From NCBI GenBank assembly GCA_036426205.1, contig CM071570.1, positions 55,836,229-55,900,228 of the forward strand: a DNA stretch of 64,000 bases, in the 5' to 3' direction. This DNA is from Ascaphus truei (lineage: Eukaryota; Chordata; Amphibia; Anura; Ascaphidae). The notes under the pieces are model-generated. The model had not been told where the DNA came from. It ran no database searches and saw nothing but the letters and a program-made list of their open reading frames with translations. Below are positions 34,640-45,697 of the stretch, piece by piece (the first letter of the stretch is position 1; each line of letters starts with the position of its first letter). Both the position numbers and the translations under genes were made by a program.

Positions 34640-35913
34640 CAATTACGATTTAGCTACAAGATTCAATAATCTAGAAGATCTTCTAGGACTGGAGGCAAAA
34701 AAATTGGTGGGATATGGTATTTTTAAAGAAATATCTAGAAGAGGGAAGAATTCCCAGAGGACTGTGGTTACTTAAAACCCTACGTTCAGTGACGGAGAAT
34801 TCATCAGGACATGGAATGAGGTTTTAGATGACGGTTCATGTGCCCTGATGAGATTATTAATACGTTTTAGGGAAAAGAAGCTGGAAGGTGTACTGTAGGT
34901 GAAGATATCACCAAACTTCAAGATGAATTAAAACGATGTAATGAAATGCTAGAATTTAAGGACTTGGAAGAGGGTATAAATACCAAAATGGAAAAATTTG
35001 AAAATGATCTGCTAGAGATGGAAAACAAAAAGTTTCAAAGAGACCTACAAGTTACAATTCAGAAAAAAATAGGAACTGGAGATCGGAAAAAAAACACAAA
35101 ATATGCAACATTATGAAAATTGGGGTTATGGCACGGTCAAAACAACAGTCAGAGCATTATAACAAATATAACGCCCATCAGAGAGAAACACAGCAAGATT
35201 GGAGAAATGCAAATAGCAGACACCAGCTACATACACCAGGCACCAGGTTTCACTATACACTGAGGGTGAACACTAGAGTGCATGCACCAGTACTCAAAGA
35301 TAAGAGAGTGGAGAAACTAATACCGAAGAATACAACAGATAAACAATATGCAGATGATGTAAGAGGGGCAAGACAGAAAGAGTATAGCATTGAAACCCCA
35401 TCTCACTCCACTCCGGTCACTTTTTTAGGGAGAGAAACAAGGGCAACCACAGAGGGTCGAGCCGAGCAGGACAGGAACAACTCAGAGATACTCCAGGAAG
35501 AAACATTACAACTGAGAAAGAACCAATTAGCACAGACGCAAAGGAATGAAAAAAGCTAGAAAAAGAAGTTGCAGAGGGGCAAAGAAGCTCAACAGAAGAA
35601 ACAAGCAAAGCAACTAAAACTAGATAAAGCTAAGAGTATCTTTAACTTATCCTCGCAGACCCTGAATCCCACACAAATCAGTATTTTGGATAAAGGTTTG
35701 TCGTTTGTACCCACTAGCATTCCCAACCTCTCCGATCTGTTCATAGATCTGCACAGATTCACAAGGAAGCTCACTCTAAAACGACATTTTCTAAAAAAAA
35801 AAATGCAATGCAAGAATTCGCCAAGTACAAATCTTGGTGAGGGAGAGTCTTATTTAGTCGACTACCCACTGACTTATATACCTTCCAAAACACTTACATA
35901 TACAACATGTTGA
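34640..35913 (+). pseudogene. Penelope-like element ORF, N-terminal part, broken
   Basis: Plus-strand frames give an early segment near 34735-34790 (EGRIPRGLWLLKTL), a Gln/Asn/Arg-rich hydrophilic stretch (35113-35559, 148 residues), then 35569-35913 with IFNLSSQTLNPTQISILDKG, LSFVPTSIPNLSDLFIDLHR and KLTLKRHF. The LS..LT..ISLL.KGLSFVPT pattern is, to my knowledge, the region just before the RT domain of Neptune/Penelope-type proteins. The frames change at ~34900 and at 35559-35569, and the sequence ends before any RT core motif. Family assignment is from pattern memory, not a search. Confidence 0.6.
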
Positions 35914-35920
35914 AAAATAA

Positions 35921-36016
35921 CTGTAAACACATCTGAGATACCGTTAACATAAGCAAATTTAAATATGCAAATTAATTATTTTAATATGCAAATAGTGTTA
36001 CCCAATATCTCAGGTG
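35921..36016. repeat. Short imperfect palindrome
   Basis: AACACATCTGAGATACCGTT on the left mirrors TTACCCAATATCTCAGGTGTG on the right, with ATATGCAAATTAA between. The loop-proximal phrases resemble the centre of the palindrome at 48430-48820. Confidence 0.4.
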
Positions 36017-37344
36017 TGTTCGCCGCTATCTCTCCAAAACGCAGATATAAAGACTGCAAAACCTTTCAGGGTATATTCTTCTCTGGCAAAATTCTAACAT
36101 TTTGTTCCAAATTTCCTTTTAAACACTTGAAAGTGTTTCAGTGTTTCAGCGAGCAAAACATAAGGCAAAATAAATGTGTACACATTAGCATATCTGCACC
36201 CACCCAATGGCACTATCTTGAAAGGGCTATATTATGAGGGTTTAAGTATTTTCATCATACCATCACATTTTATATTATACTTGTTTATGCTTTTCAGAAA
36301 TATTGGTACTGTATGTAGCATACTTTTGACTAAACTCACCTTATTTATCAGGGTGAGTCATTGGCACTTAGCTGAATTTGTTTTCCTTCTGTGATTAAAG
36401 TTGCCTCAACCCAATGAAGTCGGTGGAAGGTTAAGCTACCTTTAGTTTCTTCTTAAATCTCCCTCAGAATAGCTTTCATATTTTGGTCAGTGATGTCACA
36501 TCAGCTGTTCGTCATTGATGAAACCTGTCAAAATAAGCTATAGACCTCTAAAGCCTTGGGCTTTCAAAATCTCCACAATATACAACCCAGAATCCTTTAT
36601 TAACAAAATACATCATCTTGGTCTTGATCTCCGCCTAGTGTAACTGCATTTGTTTAGATGGTAGACCGTTTCTTTAACACAAATACAAAACCAAAACCCT
36701 TTGGATTTTTTAGAACCGAAATCGAAAAATTATTTAGAACCCAAACCAAAACAAATGCCAAAATGCCCATCTATATAGTGGAGTTAACGTTTTTTTTATT
36801 ATCATTTTTCAGTTGGATTTTTTTTTGTTTCCTAGTTTTTTTTTTTTTAGAATTTTATGTGCATTTTAAATTTATACTTTACTATGCTGCTTAATTTTTT
36901 TTTTTTTTTTCATAATTTGGTAAATATCCCAAACTAAATCCAAAACACAAGTTATAGTTCCCACCATTACTTTCCATGGATTCCGGGATTACAGCACTAT
37001 AACATTTACCACTACATTACTTAATAGCAGCTTGGGTATAAAATAAATCAGGAAATGGTGTTTGGATTTAAATTACATCCTGGTCACTCGGCTGTGCAAG
37101 ATGCACATTTATAAGTAAATCTGGGCTACATATAAAACTAAAACATACAATTGAATAGTACACAAATCCTCCTAGTATTTTAAAGCGGCAAAACATGTGA
37201 AATCTTATGTGTTTTTTTTTTTAAATAAATCAGTTCTGTAGTATTAAATAATAGTGAGGTTTTTTAAATGATTATTTCAACTCTTGATGCCATTTTAAAT
37301 TAGTTTTAATACACTGAGCATCCTTTGATTTCTATTGCAGGTTT
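36017..37344. other. No gene recognised
   Basis: AT-rich with T homopolymers. 36670-36760 has loose AACCAAAACC-type reiteration. No supported gene. Confidence 0.5.
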
Positions 37345-37347
37345 TAA

Positions 37348-37687
37348 GGCCAGGACCCCGCTGGCTACTGCAGCGCCCGCTGTGGCGGACGCTGCAGGGA
37401 CAAGAGCCGCCCCAAAATGAAGCTGGGCCTGCTGCGAGGGGGGGCCGCTGCGCCGACAAACTCCTGCTCTCAAGAGAATTGAGATCAGGACTTGCGATGG
37501 AGCGCTAGGCTACACTCCCGCGGTTCAGCCAATGAGGGCGAACCTGCCGGGTGACGTCACGGCCGCATCCCTGTCACTCCGCCGTCACGCCCCCTCCTTT
37601 CTTTCCCCCTGCAGCTCACTGCAGACAGGGGGACTCGGCTGCACGTGCCGCCTGCCTCGCAGACGCGCGTGCAGTGGGGCCATAGCC
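37348..37687. mobile_element. PIF/Harbinger-like MITE, family C copy 4
   Basis: 340 bp with TAA on both sides (37345-37347, 37688-37690). Ends GGCCAGGACCCCG and, inverted, GGCTATGGCCCCAC. GC-rich with CCAATGAGGGCGAACC and CGTGACG-type blocks shared with copies 1 and 5. Confidence 0.75.
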
Positions 37688-38018
37688 TAACACACCTCCC
37701 AAGCAGTGCTCTTTGCAACACTTTCCTGCTTGTGATAATTTGTTGCCAATGTTTCCATCAGTTTGAGCGGTAAACGGTAACATTAAGCAATGTTACTTTA
37801 GTAAAATAAGGATGCATTGTAGCTGCTGAGTTACACTGACCGAAGGATTGATTGAAACTGAAAGGCGCCATTTCGTTAGACACAGAAGCAGGATTTTGAC
37901 AAATTTATAACAGGAGCACCAAACGATTGCCAGCTTAGGTAAGAATGTAGAATTATACATTATAATGAAGAAACAGGCACACGGTCTTAATCATCAAGGA
38001 GGTTTAATATGCCATAAA

Positions 38019-38063
38019 GACCAACGTTTCGGCAGTCTAATACTGCCTTTCTCAAGGTGATGG
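38019..38063 (-). ncRNA. Hammerhead-like motif d
   Basis: Minus strand: ACC, TTGAGAAA, helix II GGCAG/CTGCC (perfect, loop TATTAGA), GAAACGTT, GGT. Helix I pairs ACC with GGT. Helix III AACGTT is self-complementary. The core has C3 and G8 changed. TATTAAACCTCC and GTGTGCCTGTTTCTTC follow downstream on the minus strand, the shared UTR layout. Confidence 0.6.
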
Positions 38064-39288
38064 CTCCACCTCTATTACCTATGTGACTGAGTGCGTGTCT
38101 CATCCTCTATCTGAATTATACATTATCACATGCTTTAAATATCAAAATAAGGGGGGGTGATGTAGTATTGCTGCTTTAAAACTTGTACGTTATAAGTAAT
38201 TAGTGTGACTTTTAATGCTTTCCTATTTAACTGGGAGATAACCATAAATCATTTTTTTTTAACTCTTTTTTTGAAGGGGGGGGGGGGTGGATTGCAATAA
38301 ATCCACATACTGCATTTTACAACACACTCTGTATTGGTTTTTTTTAAGAAAAAATGTATAAGATTTATTTTTTTGAATTATCGCTTAGTTCTCTGCATCT
38401 TCAGGTTATTAAACTAATTTCTTTTCGTCCATCCACATAAGCAGTAGTTCATGTTCTGGGTCCCATCTCCTTAGAATATTAATAAGGGGTTTTGATTCTG
38501 TAATAAATCCTATTACAGTTTGCAATTTAAAGTAGACCTGCTATGTGTACTGTGCCTGGAAAGGACATAGTGGATCATCCTACCAACTAATTACCTAGCG
38601 CCTGACCCGTTCCTGTGAGTTTACACATAAAAAGTAGCTCTCCACAGTGTATATAGTGCAAACTATAATCAAAAGAGCCATTGACCACTTCCTGGATGAT
38701 ATTAATGACAATTTTGTCTAAATGCTACAGGAAAAGAAAATCACTTTTTGTTGCTTATCTAATTTCTCAGAATGTTATCCTCACTTTATAATATCTAAAT
38801 TACTAGAGAACATATGTAAATGAATTTCAAAACATACCTAGCATACTGTACGTAGCCATGGCCAATGTGGAAAGAGTTCACGCTACCTAGACTAATATTA
38901 ATCCCTTGGTTACTGCAGGGACCTTTGCAATGTGTTACATGCCCTTAAGCTACAAAAAATGTGCTAGGAATTGAGATTTGGAAAAAAATTAATTCCCTCA
39001 TACAAACATATGGTAAAAATTACATTAGTGTTTTCTTTTCAGTGTAATCATGTCATCTGTTTTATCCCCTTAAATATCTACAATTTTATATATTTAATGC
39101 TGAAAAATAAATGGTAAAGCTTCCAGGCTACGTCTATTGCCATCATTATATATCACACACAGAAAATATTAAACTTCAAAAGCTGCTATACAGGATGTTT
39201 TCTTGTAAATTTGATAAAGGAAACCTCTCTGAGTCCCATTAACGTAACATCTGAAAAAGAAAATGTTGTTATTCTATCAGGTTTATTC
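38064..39288. other. No gene recognised
   Basis: AT-rich with a G homopolymer near 38277-38288. No supported gene. Confidence 0.5.
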
Positions 39289-39499
39289 TAGTAGCTCCCA
39301 ATTTGTAATTGCCAAATTGCACGTTTTCACAAGAAGCGGAATGAAATGTGTGCAAAACCGGTATTTTCTATTGCAAATAACATTTTCTAAACCGCTTCTA
39401 TAAAAAGTGACAAACTGCCCAATTTGTACTTACTTTAGAAGCAAAATGACCTGAAGGTGGTGCTAACTCTCTCCAAAGCGAGGAGGAGGAGGAGACTTT

Positions 39500-39640
39500 A
39501 TAGTGTCTCCAGTTGTATATACTGTATATCCCCTCAAACCTCCATCTAAATAAATTAGGGAGAGATGCCTGTGCTGAAAAAGGAATATACGTGAGGTACC
39601 TTGGGAGATATGGTAATGTATCTACAAAGTATATTTAAAT
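39500..39640. repeat. Half-palindrome related to 48430-48820
   Basis: TACTGTATATCCCCTCAAA, GAGATGCCTGTGCTGAAAAA and ACCTTGGGAGATATGG match one arm of the palindrome at 48430-48820. The second arm is absent. Confidence 0.45.
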
Positions 39641-39699
39641 ATGGCACTCATCCTAAAATATATCCTAAGGCCAATTAGCCCTTGTGATGAAGAAGGTAC

Positions 39700-39775
39700 C
39701 GGTGTCAGACCCAACAGGGTTAGAACCCTCAACTCTACCATTCAGGGCAGCTGCTCGAGCTCTAGCATTAGCATT
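39700..39775 (-). repeat. Possible tRNA-like fragment
   Basis: On the minus strand GGGTTCTAACCC resembles a Pol III B box, preceded by GAATGGTAGAG. No matching A box at tRNA spacing was confirmed. Confidence 0.2.
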
Positions 39776-39779
39776 GAAC

Positions 39780-40011
39780 TAATAATAATAGCATGTTCTT
39801 GTATAGCGCTGCTAGTTTTACGTAGCGCTTTACAGAGACACAAGTCCCTGCCCCGTGCAGATTACAATCTATGTTTTTGGTGCCGGGGGCACAGGGAGAT
39901 AAAGTGACTTGCACAAGGTCACAAGGAGCCGACACTGGGTAATTGAACCAGGCTCCCCTGCTTCAAACTCAGTGCCTGTCAGTGTCTTTACGCACTGAGC
40001 CATTCCCTCTC
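39780..40011 (-). mobile_element. tRNA-derived SINE, MIR/CORE-like, copy 2
   Basis: Same order as copy 1 on the minus strand: GGCTCAGTGCG A-box region, a degraded B box (GGTTCAATTACCC), CCTTGTGACCTTGTGCAAGT core, TAGATTGTAATCTGCACGG, GCGCTATACAAGAACATGC, TATTATTATT tail. Confidence 0.85.
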
Positions 40012-40305
40012 TACTAACTAACCCAGAAGCTGAGATATGCTGTTGTCACAGATCAGGAACTGCTCCTCCCCCTTCCTTTGGAAGAAATTCGCAATTCCTG
40101 GTTTGAAGTAGTGAGAAAAAAATGTGAGTTGTTTAGAAGTGATTTAGCATTTTGTACTTTTCGGAGCTAGAGTATTAGAATACAGTGAGTTTGCAAAAAA
40201 ATGCGATTTTGGACATTTGTCCCAGATTTACACTGCTAGAATGAAATCGCTTCTAAAAAAGCCTTTTTTTTTTACACGGTTTGGACATGTGAAAAGGGTT
40301 TACAT

Positions 40306-43012
40306 CAGCGGTGCGCAAACTGGGGGGCGCAAGATTATGTAGGGGGGGCGCGGGCTGCTAGCAGGGAAACCTGGGGGCGGGCAGAGCTGTGCACGGGCGG
40401 CCAGAAGCTCCGTGCTGCTGCTTCTATGTGTCTGTGTCTTGCAGAGGGGGCGGGGCTTCTCTCTGCACACAGACAGCCACTCCTTCTCTTCCTGTCTGCT
40501 TCCCGCACCAGTTTTCAGCAGCTTGGGGGGTTGGGGGATCGGAGCATGTCGTCCCCCCAGGTGAAATTGTGTGACTGATTGTGTGTGTGTGTGGTGATTG
40601 AGTGTGTGTGTGGGGATTGAGTGTGTGTGTGGTGATTTGAGGGGGGGGGGCGGGATGGGCGGGGAGGGGGGGGGGGGGGGGGGAGGGAGTCAGGGGGGGG
40701 GGGGGGGGAGGGAGGGGGGGAGGGGGGCGTGAGGGGGGGGGGGGGGGGGGGAGGAGGGGGGGGGGGGGGGGGCGGGGAGGAGGGGGAGGGGGGTGGGGGG
40801 GAGGGAGGGGGGGGGGGGGGGGGGGAGCGGCGCCCCCCTGGGGGGGGGGAGGGAGCGGGAGGGAGGGGGGCGGGGCGATTAGCGGGGAACGGGAGGAGGG
40901 GGGGGGGGGGAGGAGGAGGGGGCGACGAAGGGGCGGGGGGTGGGAGGGGGGAGGGGATGGCGGGGGGGGGGTGGGGGGGATGGAGGGGTGGGGGCGGAGG
41001 GGGGGGGGAGAACGGGGGGTTGGCAGGGGCGCAGGGGCGGAGGGGAGGGAGGGGGGGTGAGGGGACGGGCGGAGGGAGAGGGGGGGTGGGGGGGGGGGGG
41101 GGGTGGGGGGGGAGGGGGGGAGCGGGGGGGGGGAGGGGGGGAGGGGGGGTGGGGGGGGGGAGGGGGGGGGGGGGGGGGGATGAGGGGGTGCCGGGTAGGG
41201 GGGGAGGGGGGGGAAAGGGGTGTTGGGAAGCCGTAGGGGGGCGGGATGGAGTGGGGTGTGTTGGGTGGGCGGGATGAGTGGGTGTGTGTGGGGGGAGTTG
41301 ATTGAGTGTGTGTGTTGGGGGGATGTGGGTGGGGTGTGTGGCGGGGGAGATGGTGCGGGATGAGTGTGTGTAGTCGTGGGGGGGGATTGTGTTGTGTGGG
41401 GGAGTTGGTATGGTGGGGGGGTTGGATGATGTGTGTGTGGGGGGGGGGGATGAGGGTGTGTGGGGGGGGGGATTGAGTGTATGTGTGTGTGGGGGGGGAT
41501 TGTTGTTGTGTGTGTGGGTGTGGGGATTGTGTGTGTGTGTGTGGGGGTTGAGATATGGTGTGGGATGTTTTGTTGGTTGGGGGGGAATGATGTGGTGGTT
41601 TGTGTGGTGGGGATGTGTGGGTTGTTGCGGGGTAGATTGTGTGTTGTGCGTGTGGGCGGGGATTGAGTGTGTGGTGTGGTGGGGGGGGATTGTGGGGATG
41701 GTGTGGGGTGTGGGGGGGGATGGATTGTGTGTGTGTGCGGTGTGTGCGGGGAGGGGGGAGTGAGTGTGTGCGTGTGGGGGGGGGATAAGTGTGTGTGTGT
41801 GGGGGGGATGAGGGATCTGTGTGTGTGTGTGGGGGGAGTGAGGGTGGTGTGGGGGGGGGATTGAGTGTGTGTGTGTGGGGGGGGGATTGAGTGTGTGTGT
41901 GTGTGTGTGGGGGGGATTGAATGTGTGTGTGTGTGGTGATTGATTGAGTGTATGTGGTGAGTGTGAGTGTGTCTGTATGTGGTGATCGATTGAGACAGTG
42001 TGTGTTGTAATGCAGTGGTGCGCAAACTGGGGGGGCAATGAGGCGCAAGATTATTTAGGGAAGCGCAGGCGGCGTGCAGCAAAAACTGGGTGCGCGGGCC
42101 GGCAGACGCTGTGCGCGGGAGGACGAAAAAGCTGTGCGCGAGGGGCGGCCAAGAAGATGTGCACGGGCGGGCAGCCGAAGATGTGTGCGGGTGGCTGAAC
42201 AGGATAGTGCAGGTGGCGGCCACATGATGGTGTGTGTGTGAGCACGCGCAGGGGCTTCGGAGGTACGGGGAGGAGCACGCCCGAGCACGGTGAAGTCAAA
42301 CGCCCCTCCTTCGGTATCTGCCCTGCAATAGCGCTGTGTTCCTGCTCTCCTCCGCTGGCAACCTGTTTCGCTGCGATCCTCTGCAAGTGAAAGGGTAGGC
42401 TGCACCTATATCAATCATACTATGAATGTACAGAAATAATAAAAAAAAAGTGAAAACACAACATTGAAAATGGAAAAAAAGAAATAATACTCTAGGTAGG
42501 AGTGTGGATGACAATGGGGATAGCAAGACAAAGAGCAGGGAGGGGTAGGAATAAAAAAAAAGGGGGGGGGAGAGGGAAGGGAGGTAGCAAAGAGGTGGAT
42601 GAATGCCCCCCAAAAGTATTGCCTTTGTGCACTTACGCTCTCCCAAGCTTGGCACTTGGGGAGACAAACAAAATTGACTTTGAAGTGCGCTCAGCAGCAG
42701 TCAATGCGCACACAAACAGCCACACACAAACACACACAAATAGCCCCGATCCACTCTTGCAAAATGATGCTCCTGTGCTCATGCTTGGAGAGTTGATGTC
42801 ACCGCTCTCTGCGGTAGCGTGGACGCAGCCTAATTTTGCAAGCGCGAGCTGTTGAAATATGTAAGTATTTAGACATATTTGGATTTATATTGTATACCGT
42901 TTAATAAAGGTTTTTTTTTTTTCCATGTTATTTTGATTACATTAGGCAGGGGGGCCCGAGAAATTTTATGGATGAAAAGTGGGGCTCGGCATAAAAAGTT
43001 TGCTCACCCCTG
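40306..43012 (+). mobile_element. hAT-like MITE, family B copy 4, expanded and internally duplicated
   Basis: Left end CAGCGGTGCGCAAACTGG at 40306 and right end GTTTGCTCACCCCTG at 43012. A second left end, CAGTGGTGCGCAAACTGG, begins at 42013, so the unit contains two 5' ends: a tandem duplication or a nested insertion. The flanks GTTTACAT (left) and CCTTACAT (43017-43024, four bases past the end) agree at 6 of 8 positions, offset, so the duplication is uncertain. Between the two left ends lies the G-rich array 40560-42000. GTGGACGCAGCC then TAA near 42820 resembles a family C end. Confidence 0.6.
40560..42000 (+). repeat. G-rich simple-sequence array with GATTGAGTGTGTG units
   Basis: The outer parts (40570-40640, 41250-41990) are units of about 18-45 bp reading GTGTGTGTGGGGGGATTGA with variable G and TG lengths. 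The core (40640-41230) is nearly pure GGG/GGA. Long frames on both strands (to 599 residues, Pro/His/Thr or Gly/Arg) are artefacts of this composition. Many G-runs of three or more on one strand give strong quadruplex potential. Accuracy of the assembly here is doubtful. Confidence 0.92.
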
Positions 43013-43096
43013 GAAGCCTTACATAATAGCAAGACATGCAAATACGCTTCTAAAGTATACTTTAGAAGCGATTTGTCACAATTTGGAACTACTAGA

Positions 43097-43549
43097 ATAG
43101 GTGCCTATGACTCTTCTCTTCATCCAGGCCCCTTTCCGGTTTTGTCCATTGACAGACAGGGGCTGGGCCTTATGCTGATTACATTATCTTTGGAAAGGAG
43201 CAAACAAGGTTGATATTCATCCGCCCACTCCCTACATAGACTTCCACTGGTAATTGAAAGCAAAATGAATTTTTAAGATAATTGAGGACAGAAATCACTT
43301 TTTTTATGAAGTCACCAATCACCTACGAGTTGCAATTTGATAAACACTAAATTCTGTCTGTTCGCTGTAGTCCTTTTAAAATGTTAGTTCTGAGATGAGA
43401 ATTGACACCATGCCATATCAATTCACTCCTAACACACCTGCATAAGGCAGGATACCATTTATTTTAATAGGTTTACCCTACATTGCAGGTAAGGGGAAAG
43501 ACCAAATAAAATGTACAATGTCCTTACTGAGAAATCCCCGGTCATTCTC
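43097..43549. other. No gene recognised
   Basis: AT-rich; no supported feature. Confidence 0.5.
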
Positions 43550-43820
43550 CAGAAATCAGAAAGCAATATGATAGATTTAAGAAGTATGTTGATCCAAGGA
43601 GTAATCTGATTGCCAATATTTGGAGTCAGGAATGAATTTATTTTTCCCCTTATGAGATATCATTAGATGATATTTCACTGGGGGTTTTTTGTTTGCCTTC
43701 CTCTGGATCAATATACTGTAAATATAAATATAGGATAAAGTATCTGTCGTCTAAAGTTAGCATAGGTTGAATGTGATGGACGTATGTCTTTTGTCAACCT
43801 TATCTACTATGTAACTTTAC
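43550..43820 (+). mobile_element. CR1 LINE 3' tail, copy 2
   Basis: Matches 27765-28016: AGGAGTAATCTGATTGCC, GGAGTCAGGAATGAATTTAT, CACTGGGGGTTTTTTGTTTG, ending CAACCTTATCTACTATGTAA. Only the last ~250 bp remain. Confidence 0.85.
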
Positions 43821-44199
43821 TGAAATAAAATTATAACAGAAGGATATTTTTCATCTTGTTTAATGTTTCTTTTCTTATATGACGCGAGGGTTGCTAAGTG
43901 TATACTACTGGTTGTAGTACATCTGAGAAAAGGTGGGACTTTGGAAATGACTAATGGCCCAGTTGTCAGTCGTGTTGTCAACTGTCCGAAATGTCCCACC
44001 CCAAACTTGTTCAGATGGTAATATTGCCCATATCTTAGGACATTTCTTTTAAAATCACCTTCTTTAACTATGCCTGTGACTGACTTTAGTAGAGGGCTTG
44101 TATGGTGTGGAGATACACAGAGGGTGGAATAGGAAGGAAGACACTGGGAAAGTAAGGTCGGTTTCCTACTCTTTATAGAGGTTGCTCAGGAAAAAACAG

Positions 44200-44249
44200 G
44201 TATAGGGTCTGAGGAAACAGCGTTAGTGCCCTGAAACGTCACACTATGA
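44200..44249 (+). ncRNA. Hammerhead-like motif e with canonical CTGAGGA core
   Basis: Helix I TATAGGGT (44201-44208) pairs with ACACTATG (44241-44248), 6 of 8. CTGAGGA (44209-44215) matches the conserved CTGANGA exactly. GAAACGTC (44233-44240) supplies GAAA, self-complementary ACGT and a C at the cleavage position. Helix II (44216-44232) is degraded and may not form. ATTAAAAACAG and GCGTTTTACATTTTTGG follow. Confidence 0.5.
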
Positions 44250-44329
44250 TTGTATCTGCTCTGTAAATCAATTAAAAACAGAGTAAGCGTTTTACATTTT
44301 TGGAATCCTGGGAGCTTCCTTCAAAATTG

Positions 44330-45342
44330 CCTTTATTTGTACACTTCTGGATCCAGCATTGAGACGCTGGGATTAACGGAGGGTGAGCACCACTGAGAGA
44401 AAACCTCATCAAGAAACCTGTGAGTAACGGAGTGCCACTTTTTTTCTATAATATTTAACACTTTATATAATTGAACCTTTCTATCAACACAGTTGAGGAT
44501 GTGTGTCAGCTGTTTAGCACCTGTCTCTCTCATACTCCGCCATTTCGCTAAATGTTGAAGAGTTAAGCTAGAGTGATGTCTTATCATTTGCACATCAAAC
44601 AGGTGCATTGTTTACTTGCTTTTTTCCCCCTTTTATGTGAAATTTTTCATTAACAATCAAAGACAAACAAAGCAGCAGCTTGTTATATTTGAGGAGATTA
44701 AACAAGACTTAAGTTATCCATTGAAGGATAGAGGAGACAGAATCAGACATTGTATTTAGAAGCAGAAGGGGAGCTTAGGCTTTCATCGTGATTGATGAAA
44801 CTCGTCTCTCCTCATACAACACGTTTCCCTGTAATAAATGATACCGGCTTCATATTGCTGGAATAGGGAATTAACATTATTGCATTGTGTTAGAATTATG
44901 TCAAATAAGCATTTATACAGAAAGTGGCTTCTGATAGTGCATGTAAACTTCCACTGCGTGATATATTTAATACAGTACTAAAACCTCTGAAGTTTATTAT
45001 TTTGTAATAGGGCTGTCTTGGGACTAAACGCGCACGCTTATGGTACAGTGATGCTATAAAGTAAACTGAAATGCTCTTAGGAAATGTGTACAAGGCACAT
45101 TAGGTAGGTATTTCTGTACTATTAGAGTTGTTTGTAAACAGACATCTCTCTGCTGACTTAATTTGTATTTCACAGAAATGTAAATTATTTAAAGTTGGGG
45201 CAATAGGTGAATAAGCACATTTTTGCGATTGTGTCTTCCTTTGTATTATAATAATACAAATTACAACAGGCAAAGAAGATTGGATGTCCATGTAACATTA
45301 CAAAGAGCAAAAAGCCAAAACCAATGAAACTGACTTTATACG
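44330..45342. other. No gene recognised
   Basis: AT-rich; TTTCATC/GATGAAA hairpin near 44779-44799 noted only. No supported gene. Confidence 0.5.
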
Positions 45343-45344
45343 TA

Positions 45345-45695
45345 CAGATGCAGCGGCCGTTATTTTAAGGCATCACGTCGCCGTTTTTGTGTGCGCTGTT
45401 GTACTCCACGCGGCATGAACGCGGCCAATCGCCCCCAGGCACACGGGTTTATCACGGTTGCTTTGTTTGAATTTTAGGGATTGTGTGCAATTAAATGCAA
45501 TGAAATGAATGAATTGTAATGTGTACAGTACTGTGCTACTGTGTCACTTTCAGGTGTTTAAAAGCCACAAGACTAAAATGCCATTTTCTGCACTCGAGTT
45601 TTAATGCGGTACGGTTGGAAGAAATAACGCGCCAGGACATGGGTATTCCGAGGTATTCACTGCGTGATGCCTTAAAATAACGGCCGCTGCATCTG
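45345..45695. mobile_element. TA-flanked element with perfect 33-bp inverted ends
   Basis: 351 bp between TA dinucleotides (45343-45344, 45696-45697). The terminal 33 bases, starting CAGATGCAGCGGCCGTTATT, are perfectly inverted at the right. TA duplication and CAG ends fit a Tc1/mariner-type MITE. The interior phrase CGCGGCATGAACGCGG recurs near 60497-60512 (GCGGCATGAACGCGG). Confidence 0.82.
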
Positions 45696-45697
45696 TA

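Larger units (their letters stand above)
39289..43096. mobile_element. Composite locus bounded by inverted TTCTAGTAG ends
   Basis: Left TTCTAGTAGCTCCCAATTTG (39287-39306) is mirrored at the right (CAATTTGGAACTACTAGAA, 43079-43097). CGCTTCTA-containing repeats recur near both ends. In between sit a palindrome fragment (39500-39640), a SINE (39780-40011) and the expanded hAT MITE (40306-43012). The inverted ends suggest one older element later filled by insertions, but no target duplication was identified. Confidence 0.4.

Noticed and set aside
36480..36535. TGATGTCACATCAGCTG / GATGAAACC as another hammerhead
   Set aside because: Core and helix II do not align with the other loci; only a GAAAC is shared.
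40424..42223. 599-residue minus-strand open frame (and 507-, 389-, 182-residue partners)
   Set aside because: Pro/His/Thr or Gly/Arg runs produced by a G-rich/TG simple-sequence array; several frames are open at once and no domain is present.
44779..44799. TTTCATC/GATGAAA hairpin as another hammerhead
   Set aside because: No CTGANGA-like core or flanking helix I; the AAACTC that follows lacks a self-complementary helix III.
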